A stretch of 64,000 nt of DNA from Synchiropus splendidus (Eukaryota > Chordata > Actinopteri > Syngnathiformes > Callionymidae). How positions within the stretch are numbered: position 1 is the first letter of the stretch; every line of letters begins with the position of its first letter. Below, in pieces: positions 25,587-60,259 of the stretch. A program made the position numbers and the translations under genes. The DNA lies in contig NC_071340.1 in the NCBI RefSeq assembly GCF_027744825.2, forward strand, positions 6,574,501-6,638,500, in the 5' to 3' direction. The notes under the pieces were generated by a model. It did no database searches. It saw nothing but the letters and a program-made list of their open reading frames with translations, and had not been told where the DNA came from.

Positions 25587-25689
25587 GATGGTCTGGGAGC
25601 CCCCATGAAGTCAAACATGAATCAAAGAATGCAAACCTGGATGCTTTTGGGCTGACGTTTGTGTACCTCCCAGGCAGTCCAATCCCCAT

Positions 25690-25840
25690 AAAGGTAATTG
25701 TGTGTGTGACTGGTTGTTTGTTTCTGTGTTTCCTACGATGGACTGGTGATCTGTCCAGGGTGTCCGTAGCTTCACAGCAAAATGAAGCTGTAAATGCCAG
25801 GACTCATTCGAAGACGATGGACGGAGTAAGTTAAACTGCA
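25690..25840 (-). repeat. widespread teleost interspersed repeat, fragment
   Basis: CTACGATGGACTGGTGATCT and GTCCAGGGTGT are the reverse-oriented modules of the same family as 14885-15130 (there as ACCCTGGTCAGGTCGCCA). Confidence 0.55.
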
Positions 25841-26640
25841 TGCATCTAGCGGGTTAGGAAATTACATTCATAATTGATAAGCATATTTTGGTTTCATTCC
25901 TAAACATTCACATGTATTATACATATCTGACTTACTCAAGGAATAAATGAATGTGGTATTTGAAGCTTTTACAGAGCAATTTAGGATTAAAACAGGCCAG
26001 GTTATCAAATAGTCATTCAGCTCAGCTTTTCTAATCCTGGAATGCTTCATCTATTGCGATAGAAATTTGAATAATACAAAGACAGAGAAAGGACGTTTCT
26101 TTAGGACACTTAAATCGGTAACACGCTTTAATTTTAAAATATATCAGGGACTGACATTTCCCACATTTTAGAACACAAGGCGAGGAAAGTTCAAACGTAG
26201 CTCCAATGTATAATGATTTGAGAGCGTTTCACGAGGGAATAAATCAATTATTAGTAGTAATAGTTGTCCTAAACTAAGGTTTTCTTGTTTTGTATGCCTT
26301 TACTCAACATTGTAAACACGACTCACCGGAGGTCCCAGTGTGCTCAACAAACAGCGTTAGCAGTTTAAGCTAGCGAATAACATCTGTCAAGCGACACATC
26401 TGGTCCCAGTCGGCATGAATTTCATGGCGGGTGGATTTACCTTAAATACGCGGCTCTTATCTCGTCATTCTCATTTCAGCACATAGTGGCTAGCATGAAC
26501 TAGCCGAGGACATCCTTCGATGCTGCGGGCGACGGAGGATCCGAGCTCATCAACCTGTGTGAAGCTGCTGGAAATCACTTCCTCTTTGTAGGTTTCAAAA
26601 TAAAAGTGTCGTCTATCGCAATGTCGTCGCGGACACCGAA

Positions 26641-27109
26641 ACGCAATTCTGAGGTGTGTTATTACGCCGAGAAGGAATTGGCATCGATCATGACGAGAAA
26701 GGACAAAAACACATCCTACACACTTATTGAAAAGCAAAACGTGTTGCCCAAATTACGTTCCCATGCCGTTTCCGTTTTACACACAGCGCTTGCTTAATAT
26801 GGTAAACAAGTGGTACAAAGGAGCCGGAAGTGACATTGTCATCTTCCACCTTGACAATAAAAAATATCTAAAGGCCACGTCACACAACAGAGAAACACCT
26901 AGAGGTCAGCGATGGAATGGCACGCTTCCACGATGTGGCGGGTAGAGCTCGGACATGAAGTCTTGCGATGGTTGCAAACAAGGAAGCAGGCTTTGTGTTT
27001 AATCCCTTCGAACATGTCATATCTGAAGTCGCAGCAGACGAGGAGCCAAAGCAGCTAGATAAATGAAAAGCCTTGGACAAAAAGCCATTTCACTGAGACA
27101 GAGTACAGC
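26641..27109. other. intergenic, nothing recognised
   Basis: Short spacer between the presumed plpp5 promoter and the nsd3 3' end. Small open frames here show no known domain. Confidence 0.4.
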
Positions 27110-30100
27110 TTTATTAAAGTCAAACTTCAGGCATGTCTGAACTCTTCAAACGCAACTTTCCAATGAAAAAGGACATAATCAATATTCTCAAATAAAAAGA
27201 CAGTCATGTACAAAAAGAGTGTCGTCTGAACAGTCACACACATTTAGAAGCAGAATTGTACAGGCAAAACTGAGCACGCCACAGTAACATGATCCTATGC
27301 AAGTTCAATGCAAACTATTTACAGGGTTTTCAACAATATGTAGAAACACATGTCGAACAGTACTCAACATGGACCTTTTGTGTTCATCCACGTTCTTAAA
27401 TTGAAGCAACACCAAGAGATAGATATGACCCCAGTGAGAGTTACTCCATTAACTACGAGTGCTAATGACAGTGAAAATAGTCGGTCAAACACCATTTTCG
27501 ACTTTGAAGAAATGTTTATCAGCAACATTGCACAAAAAAAGGTCACAGTGAACAATAATTCGAATTTATTTAAGCGTTTATAGAGTCCGCGGACAATCAG
27601 ATGAGAAATGTCTAATGGCCACTTAAAAAAAAAAAAAATCGACAGGTGGATATATGAGATGTGGGGGGAAAAATGTTTTAATACTGCTCAACCAACTGTG
27701 AGGGAATTGAAACATGGCATTCTGCAGACATGGAATTTACCTAACAGGGCTTTCAGTCTCACTCTGATGTTAAATCAAAAGCACAGCATTGGCATTCAAA
27801 CTTGAGCTTCTAAGGACTCTGTAGTGGAGGCTGGTAATGGAGGCATGCACTTCAGATGAACAAGGACATCTTCGGAATGTCAAACAGAAACAAGAAAAAA
27901 AGCTTCAAGGTCAACAATGCCGTTAACAGAAACATGCAACAAAACCAATCGCACAAAGACACCGGCAGTTCGACGAACACACATTATGAACCTTGTGTAC
28001 AAACTCAATAAATAAAAGGAAATTCAAGTTAAGACAGCCAACTGTTTTGAAAACAAATTGCCCCAAAGTTAATAAGTGTTGAGGTGGACCACTTCCTGTT
28101 ATGACTGAAAACGTTTGGCAAATTTAGGTGCAAAGTTTGAAAGGGGCTCATCAAAAAGGTGGCAGTGGGAACAATTTGTGTAAAATAAGCCTAGCCTTTG
28201 CGTTCCTCCAGCTCCCCAGCATACTGAGTTAGCAAAACAAAACCAGGAGCCGTTTGGGAGCACCGAACAGAAAATGCATCGAACGATGGAAAAACAATCA
28301 CAAAGGCAAACACGATTTTGAACCAACGGCGAGTGACGACTATGAGATCCCACACGCAAAGTGCATTTCATTACTGGATGAAAATGAGAATTAAAGTGAC
28401 CCTTTTTTGTTGGCGACTGAAATATTTGGCAACAGAAAGTGAGCGAAACCAAACAAACTGTAAACAACTGACTTTGTTTCGCTTCACGTAAGACACTGGA
28501 GTAATCGAAGGAAGCTTGAAGGAACTTAAAATCAATTGAATTCAATCCCAGGATTATGACTTAAAACAGCACCAAACTGCTCAGAGGTGTAACTTCCCAA
28601 AAAGATTCACACTGTTTTCAACAGCAACTACAGTGAGTCACAATACAAAGAGTGGCAGCTGTCAACTAAAGGTGGACTCATCACACGGATGTAGAAAGAC
28701 AGAGATATAGATCTCTACAGATTACATACAGATATATGATGTTGACACTCCCTGTTCTTTTTTTCCCCAAAATGTATCACTGGTGGAGTGGGAGACACGT
28801 TACTGCACTGGTGTTTGATAAAGTATAAAATTGTGGTGCAATAAATACAAAAGAATCGAGTGATGAGCCATTAAAAACACTGTACAGGAGTTCTACATTA
28901 TGCTGGACTGACACTTGAAGTTTTCTTCATACGATATACTGTATAAACAAAGTCCAGCGTCGATGTTCCCGCCTCAGTCAGACGTCTGATTACACAGAGG
29001 GCTCTCACCTATTCCTTCTTGTGAAAAACAAAAACAGCATTCAGGTCAATTTCCTCAGTTTAAAAAAAAACAAACTAAAAGGAAAAACAGTTTAGATTCC
29101 GACATTAACTATGAGGAAAGAAGAGGTATCGTCTTTGAAACACTTGTCGTTTTTTAGAGATATTTCTGTGATCGAGCTAAACAGCGACAAGGCGTGTGAA
29201 AGTGCTTCATAGAAAAGTTTGGCAAAACAAAATCAGAAAGCGTCCGAGGTGACAGTACGTTTACAGAAATGGTGTGCGTCCGGTCAGCAGTCTGCACCCA
29301 AGAATCAAACAACGGTGTTCCCTTAAGGCTGATTAACAATACTTGGAGGTCGTCCTTTTAAAATTCACGTGACAGTAACATCTAGAAAGAAATGACTTCC
29401 TTATCGAATAAGAAAATTAAAAAGGTGTCATTTTACAAAAGCGCTTCCTTCCTTCAGGAACAAGCAGAGAGGTGACGTCCCTCCAGGTCTGTAAGTACTT
29501 TACAATATGAGTCGACTATATACAAAGATGGCGAGTGAGACTGGCAATATGAAAATCACAAGTACTTCTGTAATGTCATACCATTACACTATATACCATT
29601 ATACAGTATTTCACCTTAAAAGGACTATGCTCACAAGGAGGTCTGCATTATGCTCAACACCTAAACAAACAAACATAATACACCACTCACCGGGATGAAG
29701 TGAGAATCTGTCTGTAAACATTAACAAACATAGATACCAATAGAACTATATTCATCCAGAAGTATATCAAAAAACATGTCTAAGGAAGGTTGGAATGTAG
29801 TGTGGTCCTGAAAAACAAAATAAATTGCACAAATAACTGTCTTCCTCCAGAAAGAGAAACAGGACGTCGGGTCACATCACACGTGGAGAGGCGTGAGTGT
29901 GGAAGGTGTCATCACGGCGTACAGCAGGTAAACCTACAGAGGAAATACGACTGGAGGTGCTTCCTCCTCCGTCCTAGTCGTAGTGCCGACGTGAAAACAT
30001 CTGAAGTTCAACTTCCACAGCTGTAGAAATGACGTAGCTGCAGAGTGTTGGTGGTGTTTATGGCAACAGTGGAGGGGAACCGTCACGTCTGCTCCCCTGC

Positions 30101-30194
30101 AAGTGACTCCAATTATCCAATGAAACACGTGTATTCCGTTTCCTAGTGCACCGAGGAGTGAAGCCACCCTGGGAGTGGGCTGACAGGAGTGCAC
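27110..30194 (-). other. nsd3: nsd3 3' untranslated region
   Basis: About 3.1 kb of non-coding sequence after the nsd3 stop. TTTATT at 27110-27115 reads AATAAA on the coding strand and is the likely distal poly(A) signal. No second gene is recognisable inside. Long AT-rich UTRs with alternative ends are common for NSD-family genes; nearer poly(A) sites cannot be excluded. Confidence 0.5.
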
Positions 30195-45475
<15,281 letters not shown>

Positions 45476-46720
45476 TGTTGTGCTCCTGCATCCTTAACTG
45501 TCTTTTTCTTTGACTGGACCTGCAAGAAATAACATGTTAATACATCAAAATAGGTAAAAAAAAAAACCCACAGACAATCACAGACAACTTGAGAGTAAGA
45601 AGGGAAGCAGCAACTACTCAATGAGAAACATTACACTGTACCCTGTACCTCCTTTCGACTCAGGACCGTCAACATTTTACGTACAATTTTCAGGACGCAC
45701 ATTTAACACACTGAAAGTAAGTTGCTTTGCTGTGCTATTCTACAGGTTATACATGGTGTTTCAGGCCACATTCTCATTCAGGAATTTTTAACAAACAAGC
45801 AAACGTTTTGCTTCAAAACCATAACAAAACAGAGGTCATCTTTTTTTCATCTGGTTCAATGGTGGGGTGGGGACTTGTTAACGTGATTTTAAATTAGATT
45901 AGTATCTTACACAAAAAATTGAAGCTTTCTCAACAACGGCACTAAGAGAAAGTAAACATTTTCTTAAGACAAAATTCTTACTTATTATTTATGCAATAAT
46001 CTGCTAAATCAAAAAGCTTATACTTCACATTACAAGTGTATTTTCGGATCATTTTTAAGAATGATTGCTTTCAACGTAAAACGCTAGATAAATAAAACAC
46101 ACCTGGTTTAATTATAGTGCTGATTCTTTGTTAAATTAACAAAGAAACAGCACCACAGGCAGGTTAGTAAAACTGAATTATTTGGGAAATCAATCTGCAT
46201 GTACTCAAATGATGACGAATCATAGTGAAAACACACAGGTTCTATCAGAGTCAGCCAGTAAGGTGATGTAAACATCCCAAAAGGTGACAGGCTATGGTCC
46301 TTGTCTCAATCCACGTAAAATAGAGATGACAAATATTAGCGAAAGGTCACAGCTAAGGTCAGCAGTACACGATTATCGGACTTGAACTGTGTAGTTTTGT
46401 CTTAAACTCAACGCGTATGCGATAACTCACTGTTGGATGGTCTTATAGCATTCAGCGATGTTAGCTGGAATGCTATGTGGCATCAAAGCGATCAACTTCC
46501 AACGATGTGGGTTGCCATAAAAACACACACCAAACGAAACGCTTATCTCGTGCGAATATATAGTGAATACGATATTACTATTTTGTTAAAGTATGCGAGC
46601 CTAAGCACGCATGGATTAAGATGAAAGGGAAAGCTAATGTTGGCTAGGCTAACAGTACGCTGCCAATATGGCTGCCTTTGCCCCTTTAAATCAAATTGTC
46701 TGGCGTGATCTAACATCCAT
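45476..46720 (-). promoter_or_regulatory. nsd3: nsd3 5' UTR, leader intron and probable promoter
   Basis: On the minus strand a TTTCTTGCAG acceptor ends at about 45521, so the first coding exon has about 45 bases of 5' UTR and a separate upstream leader exon must exist. AACA-GTGAGT at about 46427-46434 is a candidate donor for it. The region to about 46700 contains GCCAATATGGCTGCC (46662-46676), a YY1-like/CCAAT-like string. The leader exon is inferred, not seen. Confidence 0.4.
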
Positions 46721-47788
46721 CAGGGGCGATTTTGTGAGTATGTTGTGGTGAAAACGGACAACGTACAGGTGCATAGAGTCGGACAAGATGAGGGGTAACC
46801 ACAAGAATCGACAGCGGTGCAGCTACAGCAAAACACGCCAGAGAGGAGAGCGAAGGAGCAGCACACATTTTGATGCCAAGTCGCTAAAATGTAGGCGAAT
46901 AAAAATGCCAATACCTTCAGCGTGTCCCATTCTAAACACATACACCAGCCAGCTGCGAGTCCTCGTTTAATCTATGTGCAGAAAATAAAAAATAAAATAA
47001 AAATTATCCTGTTATATTGATAAAGCGCAGGCCTTTCCTTTTCGTTTTAACGCAATTCTCTTCACAGAGGAGGAGGGGGATGTTACGCTATCTGGTCGCT
47101 ACCCAATCCCAAAGCCAGGCTCATCTTCAGTGTATTTTAGTGGGATACAAATATGTTCGATTCTCGCCCCTCCTGTGTGCAATTGTCTGAATTTAGCTCA
47201 ACAAAGCTCCTATTATTAGCCCGAATCGGATCGTGGTCTGGTCCAGATTACGCCGGCTTCACACACCACGATGGACCGCAGTATACTGGGATGTAGTTTG
47301 ACGTTTTATTACAAAAAGAGGACGGTGCGAATCCTATTAGGTCACACCGTCACAAAAATGAAAGCGAAAAAATATTTTTACCTCCAAATAGAGGACAACT
47401 ACAGTTGAAGACAAAACCTTTTTTTTTTTTTTTTTTTTTTTTTTGCAAGCACCAGTCAAATATCAGTATGTGAAAGTAAATGTTTTGTATATACGTGTTT
47501 CTATTTAATTTTACTTGATGTGCAACATACAACTTTGTATTTGCTTTATTATGTTTTGCATACCGTGGCACAAGTGGTATTTTTGTGAACCTTCTCATTA
47601 TTTAGAAGGTAAACGTACTGAATCTTATTGCAATTGAATTTATGCCCAGGGACTTTCATTACTTGGACATTAGGTTTTACATGCGTGGATGAGTGCTCTT
47701 GTATGGTCATTTCTGGGTGTTCATATCCCTGAATAGAAAGGAAGTGCAAATACAAGGAAGCACACGCAGGACGATCTCATATTGCTTG
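46721..47788. other. intergenic spacer, with 26-base T run at 47419-47444
   Basis: Between the nsd3 promoter and the lipocalin B 3' end. A run of 26 T occurs at 47419-47444. No gene recognised. Confidence 0.5.
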
Positions 47789-47789
47789 T

Positions 47790-47795
47790 TTTAAT
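47790..47795 (-). promoter_or_regulatory. candidate poly(A) signal of lipocalin B
   Basis: TTTAAT reads ATTAAA on the coding strand, about 55 bases after the stop codon. Confidence 0.45.
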
Positions 47796-47848
47796 TCTGT
47801 GTTTCCAAGTGAAAAGCCTGTCACTGATTGGAGCGAACAAGATTTAGT

Positions 47849-49101
47849 TCAGTTCTGTTCCACGCTCTGTGGGGGTCCACACAATTCTGCAGAGAGAAAC
47901 AGAACTTTCTTCAAGATAGTTTTTCATCCTCAGACATCATATGAACAGAAAATGTAAGCACCTGTCTTGCCATCATAGACAAATGTGGGTTCGTCATTGA
48001 AGCCAAGGCACGCTGCCTGCTTCTTGAAGTGCTCCTTCTTGGCATCATCCACAGTTTTCTCCTTGGCTGCAAGGGAAACAACAAAACATCAACTGGCGCA
48101 GAAGTTTTGCACAGTATTTCTTGTTCAGGTTTTTCTGCCTTACAAATCAGATAAACAGAATGTGTGTCAAGCTCCGCCTCCCCTTCATGATCGCTGCTCA
48201 AAGACATCATTTTCAGGAATTTTTTGGGATTTTTGTAAGTGGTGTTGAGGACTACAGCCATGGCATCATCAGCCACTTCATACAGCCGGAACCGGGAGGA
48301 GGCAACATGCACTGAGAATAGAAATTCATCAGCTTATCATCATCTTTTGAACTGCTATTCTCTATATAATAAATAATACTTCAAATATTATTAGAATACT
48401 TACTGACTTCAGCTACTCCTTCATCACCTTCAATGGTTGCATTAATAACTCTGTGGATGCAGGATCCGTTTCTGTCAAAGACGTCAAATGTCAATATCAA
48501 ACTGAAGGCAAAGGTCCAAATGTGGCCCACCCCGACATAGTGTACGACCCACAAAAGATTGAAATGTGCACAAGCTAGATCAGCTCCAGCTAGAGTGGCT
48601 CTTGTGTATCTCATACGTCAGTACTTGATGGTGAGAGGGAAGTGTGCCATCCTAATTGTGAATATTCACAACCTACACTTTAAGTTCCTGGGTCAAAACA
48701 ACACCGTTGACGTCGTGGTCCGCTGCAGCAATCTCCATTGTGCCACTATTCATATTCCTCTGAACAGCTTTGTGAATTTCGTGGTCGCTGTGGCCGATTA
48801 TGAAATGTGTCTTGCCATACAGCTGAGAAAAAAAAAGAATTAAAGTGGACAGAGTATTTGTTCATGACACTTGATGAGTATGCATATGGCAAACTAGATA
48901 TTCCAAGGTGGCTTGAAGTTTTGGTGAAATCCAGATCATGGTTAACCAGCAAGTTAAGAGTTCTCTGCTAAATTTTACCTTAGAGAGGTCGCTCATAGAC
49001 ACGATCTTGAGGAGCTCCTGGCATTCTTCATGTGTTGGGGCAGAGCTGCTGAGAGCGAGCCCTGCAACCAGGAGCAGAACACAGCAAAACACCTTCATCA
49101 T
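47849..49101 (-). CDS. secreted lipocalin B, inverted paralogue of lipocalin A
   Basis: Same family as the gene at 10531-11582. Exons: 49101-48979, 48822-48677, 48471-48404, 48311-48144, 48066-47962, 47886-47849; 648 nt, 215 aa, same intron phases as A (0,2,1,1,1), exons 3-5 identical in length (68, 168, 105). Signal peptide MMKVFCCVLLLVAGLALSSSA differs from A mainly at its end. Mature part: EECQELLKIVSMSDLSK, LYGKTHFIIGHSDHE (GKW Trp replaced by Thr), NGSCIHRVINATIEG, HFKKQAACLGFND, ELCGPPQ. Sequons NGS, NAT, NTT. The first of two adjacent ATGs is used; the second (49098) fits equally and gives 214 aa. It is intact, so both copies look functional. The mature core has diverged far more than promoter and signal peptide. 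Ligand unknown. Confidence 0.85.
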
Positions 49102-49330
49102 GCGGACACTGGTGAGTGCAGACGACCCTTTCTTCAATGCAGAGGGCGACGATGGACAACAGTGGCAAAGACCCACAGCCTTTTATGCAGCTGCAGGCCT
49201 GCATGGACTTTTGGCTAATCCATTTCTTAAATAAACAGTGTGATATTGTGCCCTGGGTTTGGCAAGAGGTGGTTCATCGATCTTATGTCACAAAACATTT
49301 TATAGGCGCTTGTTTATTTTATCATAAATC
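49102..49330 (-). promoter_or_regulatory. lipocalin B promoter, duplicate of lipocalin A promoter
   Basis: The coding strand carries a GCATAAAAGG TATA-like box about 85 bases before the ATG, and upstream GCCAAAAGTCCATGCAG, CACAATATCAC, CTGTTTATTT and CCACCTCTTGCCAAAC, in the same order as at 10300-10530. A 6-8 bp insert (CCTGCAG-like) separates two blocks relative to A. Confidence 0.65.
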
Positions 49331-49401
49331 ATTCACAGGTACCCTGGACTGTGACATGCACTCACATTCATACACCCCCACACTCCACTAGTCTGTTACA
49401 T

Positions 49402-49516
<115 letters not shown>

Positions 49517-49947
49517 GCCAAATGCTTTTGCCAAATGTACATAATTCAAATTCGTTATTATTATTATTGTTCTACTTTGTCGATTTTAGCGTTTCATGCG
49601 TAATGCAGACAAAGCTGCTGTCACCTATAAAAAATGCCAGGACAGAATTTTTTGGGACATTTCCATTGTGCAAAAGGAGCAGTACAATAAACAAATCAAT
49701 AAATATTATATTAAAACGTAGGGTAAAAAATCAATCAATTATGTATTATAAATTTAATTCAATAAATTATGTAAGAATACCTGCCAAAATATTAACCTGA
49801 TAGAAAAATGAGAAGAAAAAAAATGTATTTATGATCAGTTCACAGTATTACACAGCTTTATCTGGTACCAGACTTCCCGTCAGCATACTTGTAATGAGGA
49901 CATTCATGAATATAAATAGATGGGAAAGAATTCTTCAAATAATTATA

Positions 49948-50765
49948 TCAATAAAACACTCTGAAAACATGAACTGTCATAACCACAATGACTGACATGA
50001 GTCTCAATTGGTTCAGACCACTGGAGTTAGTGGTGGCTGTAACTTTAACCGTAACTTCAACTGCAGTTACGGACGGTGTGCTCTGTGCAGATGCTGCTTG
50101 TGTCGCTATAGATATTTCCTTGGTTTCTTGGGCTGGTGTAGATGTAGCACCAATTTTTGGGGCCGATGTAGATGTAGCTTCAGTTTCTGGGGCCACTGTA
50201 GATATTTCATCAGTTTGTGGGGCCTCTATAGATGTTTTGTCAGTTTCTGGGGCCTCTATAGATGTAGCTTCAGTTTCTGGGGCCACTGTAGATATTTCAT
50301 CAGTTTTTGGGGCCTCTATAGATGTTTTGTCAGTTTCTGGGGCCTCTATAGATGTAGCTTCAGTTTCTGGGGCCACTGTAGGTATTTCATCAGTTTCTGG
50401 AGCCTCTATAGATGTTGCATCGGTTTCTGGGGCCTCTGTAGATGTAGCTTCAGTTTCTGGGGCCACTGTAGGTATTTCATCAGTTTCTGGGGCCTCTATA
50501 GATGTAGCTTCAGTTTCTGGGGCCACTGTAGGTATTTCATCAGTTTCTGGAGCCTCTATAGATGTTGCATCGGTTTCTGGGGCCTCTGTAGATATAGTGT
50601 CAGTAGAATGTTCTGTGGTAGTCCACGGGGCAGCTGTGAAGATCATCAGTCAGCCTTAGAATGTATTTACCAGATTTAAGGTTTGTAAAAAAAATAACAA
50701 CTACAAACAAACAAATACTCACCAACAACCAGCAGGGTGACAATAAATACTTTTGCAAGATTCAT
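49948..50765 (-). CDS. unnamed mucin-like, Thr/Pro/Glu-repeat, probably GPI-anchored cell-surface protein
   Basis: No family name recognised. Two exons: 50765-50723 and 50633-49948; 729 nt, 242 aa. Exon 1 codes a signal peptide (MNLAKVFIVTLLVV-AA). Residues about 29-188 are sixteen 10-residue repeats of three alternating types, such as SIEAPETDEI, PTVAPETEAT and STEAPETDAT, rich in Thr, Ser, Pro and acidic residues and suited to O-glycosylation. The C-terminus has a sequon (NSS) and a hydrophobic tail LMSVIVVMTVHVF expected of a GPI-attachment signal; a transmembrane anchor with almost no cytoplasmic tail is the alternative. The protein has no Cys. The donor after exon 1 is GTGAGT and the acceptor CTTCACAG. 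A further non-coding leader exon may exist upstream (acceptor-like TTTCAG at about 50795). Coding status rests on the splice-phase match, signal peptide and tail flanking the repeat. Confidence 0.68.
50113..50592 (-). repeat. coding minisatellite, 30-bp units
   Basis: About sixteen 30-bp units (10 codons each) with a higher-order 90-bp pattern. The unit keeps the frame on every strand, which is why long open frames appear antisense. Confidence 0.9.
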
Positions 50766-50795
50766 GATGCTCAAGATGTCGATTTGAGCTCAAGC

Positions 50796-52640
50796 TGAAA
50801 GTCAAGACGATTTGGATTATTTACTGGCAGAGATGAAGTATTTGTAAACTCATTCGATTTTTTCATTAAAGGTCCATCAAATTCAAGGTTTTAAATGACC
50901 ATAATAAATCCAGAAAAATCCCGAGAATGCAAAAGACAAGGCCAACTCTCCTCAAGACTACTGAAACGGCTTTCTACATCCAACCTCTGATTTAGTGTCA
51001 TGTTGGAACACGCAGACGATTTAAGACACTGGTATTTGCCTATTGTACATGCTATGGTGAGTCCAACCAGCCTTGCTTAAACACTTGCTACAAACAACAT
51101 AACTGTTTTTAGAATGATCTGCCCAGAGTGCACACCAAATAGGCATTTATTTGTGAACTTAATTTAGCACGTCTACTCCTGTACCATCAGTATTTCATCG
51201 TCCATAGAATATAAACAGCAAATCGACATTCTCCATGGCCGCATTTTATCCTCTTGATGTGATTACCACTGTGTTGTTATGCCACCTCTACTTACAAACA
51301 CTCCGACTAAATTATTCACTGTTAGCACCAATGCTCTTCAAATTACCCAAGTCACTTCAGAGATCTCAACTTTGTAGTCTCTGCTGACGTCTAATATACG
51401 TCTGTATATCTATTCTCATTACAACAAATTCCGCCAATGCAACCAATAATGCCTCCGCTTTCAAATACACTATTCTTCTGACTCTTGAACAAAGATTAAT
51501 AATAGAAGGACCTCTAGATCTCACCCAATAAAAAGATTAGAAATGATATACAGTGAATAGAAAGGTACATGGAGCGTACTCACAGGTGATGTTGAGTTGA
51601 TGTGGTCAAAGGTCTCGCTTAGTTTTGGATCTCTGAGACACCCAGATTGGGTGTGTTTTCCAGTCAACGGTAAATATATGACATATTTTCTTGATGATAC
51701 TGATAGCACCTGCGTGTTCAGGTGATGCTCATTATGAATAACAACATTGTTTCTAGTCTATTTCTGTTCCATAAGATCAGATGATAAGATCATTATCACT
51801 AACATTTATTGTTGAACCATGGAAGAGATGACCAGAGCTTGGAATGGCTCCGCTGCAAGCAGTGTAGTTAGCAGGCATATTTGCGTCCTTAATTATTAAG
51901 CAAGCAAATATGAAGTATTATTAATTATATTCTTGATTTCTTTACGTTTAATTTGTCTTAAGTCTGTTTCAGAATTAAATGAATTGTTTCTTCTTATGTT
52001 TATGTGACATTTCCATTCCAAGGAATTTTTTTATTAATTGCATATATTTATTTATTTAAATATATCTATTGTTGTCAATTTGTAAGAAACCAAAAAATCC
52101 AAATGTGTTGATGTGCAAACAGAAAACCTTTAATAAAGTTTGATTATATTATATTATATTAATACATTTTCTTTTATCAGCATTTGTGTAAATTCAGTTT
52201 AGTGAAAACAAACAAACAAACAAACATCATCCATCATACAACACTTGGACCATTCAAACTGCAGAATTTCAAGGGACATGCATCGCATCTTGACTGGAAT
52301 AGGTTCATGTGGTTACCTGCAGCCAATTAATGGAATTGCCTATTGTACTTGCAACAATAACGCTACATTTATAATATTGTTAGCACTTGCACGTCACTCG
52401 ACTTAGTTTCTACTATTAACTATCCTGACAGCCCCATGGTGGAAAGAGATTTTTATTGACATCAAACAACAAAAGTTTTCCCATCACTCAAAAAGGCATT
52501 TATTGTTGAATTCCTGAGTAGTCTAATTAGTGCGATGTGCTCTGGATAAAGGTGGCCCTAAAAACTCTGACAAATTATTATTTTAAAGATAACTTTGAGA
52601 AGTAAAGATTTTAGTTTCACGACAAACAAGCAGGTGATTA
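50796..52640. other. intergenic, no gene recognised
   Basis: AT-rich spacer between the mucin-like gene and the letm2 promoter, with an (AAAC)n run near 52203-52226. A GTGAGTAC donor on the minus strand at about 51577 could belong to a leader exon of the mucin-like gene; unproven. Confidence 0.4.
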
Positions 52641-53459
52641 TCTTGTTCTTTTATACTCTTTGGCAGTCCGGAGGCCAGCGTCTGCGCATGTCCAAGTATT
52701 CTTCCACGGCATCTGCCCTCTACCGCTGCACGAGTGCACAGCCGTTGACGCGTTCAGGTGGATTTAATGGAATAAACCCGACGTAAATGGGTTTATTACC
52801 ACGTCTACACTCGCTCTTCCTTCAGACCTTTACCTCGACAGACTGTTGTGGATGGACTATATCAGTGACGCCACACAAAACCCCCTTACTAACGTCTAGT
52901 CAGCGGCCATCGCTCAATCATTGACGCTGGAGGTTAGTGTGCTCGCCATTTTAGCAACCTAGCATAACAAGCTAAGTGGTAAACAGACTGTACAGTGACT
53001 GCGTAGATTGTTATAAAGTAAAGCTTGATTTCCCTGTTTAAGTAGTAAATGATTGCACATGTTACGGTGCGGTCAACATGAGCCAGACATTATGAGCGTT
53101 ATGCGCATTTTGGAGTAATCGAAAGTGGAATTTGTGAAATGTTGAGTGGCCCCACTGCTCACTAGCTCACTAGCTGCTGTGGCCTTTTATTCGCCTTACC
53201 ACTATGGCAGTGAAACTGTTAAGACGTGGCTGTTGCACGCGTCGATAACGCTTTGAAGGACAGCTCCGTCATATTATGTAATGTAGCAAAATCATATGGT
53301 GTGATGGGGAGGAGACATCTTCTGACAGCACACATGTGTACACTACTTCTAGATTTTCCGAGTCCACATCCCTCCCCTTTGTAACCAGACTCCATCTCTT
53401 CCCTCTCTGTCTCCCCTCTGTGCCTCGGCACTCTCAGGAACCCTTGATCTACTCCTGCA
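52641..53459 (+). promoter_or_regulatory. letm2: letm2 promoter, leader exon and leader intron
   Basis: A GGAG-GTTAGT donor at 52932/52933 and a CGGCACTCTCAG acceptor ending at 53437 suggest a non-coding first exon ending at 52932, with the coding exon starting at 53438. CTGCGCATGTCC at about 52682 is NRF1-like, which would suit a mitochondrial gene. Inferred from signals. Confidence 0.45.

Positions 53460-60259
<6,800 letters not shown>

Larger units (their letters stand above)
25190..26640 (-). promoter_or_regulatory. plpp5: plpp5 5' leader intron and probable promoter
   Basis: On the minus strand an AAG-GTAAAT donor occurs at about 26441 and a strong acceptor ends at 25254, so a non-coding first exon at roughly 26441-26600 is likely. 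CACTTCCTCT near 26576 is an ETS-type site. The putative leader intron contains a (TG)n tract and a repeat fragment. Inferred from splice signals only. Confidence 0.4.

Noticed and set aside
50113..50592. CRISPR-like regular 30-bp repeats
   Set aside because: The units are contiguous with no unique spacers and lie in a vertebrate coding exon; this is a minisatellite.
49988..50679. Two 223-codon plus-strand open frames over the mucin-like gene
   Set aside because: The 30-bp repeat keeps all frames open; neither frame has a signal peptide, splice support or known motif, whereas the minus strand has all three.
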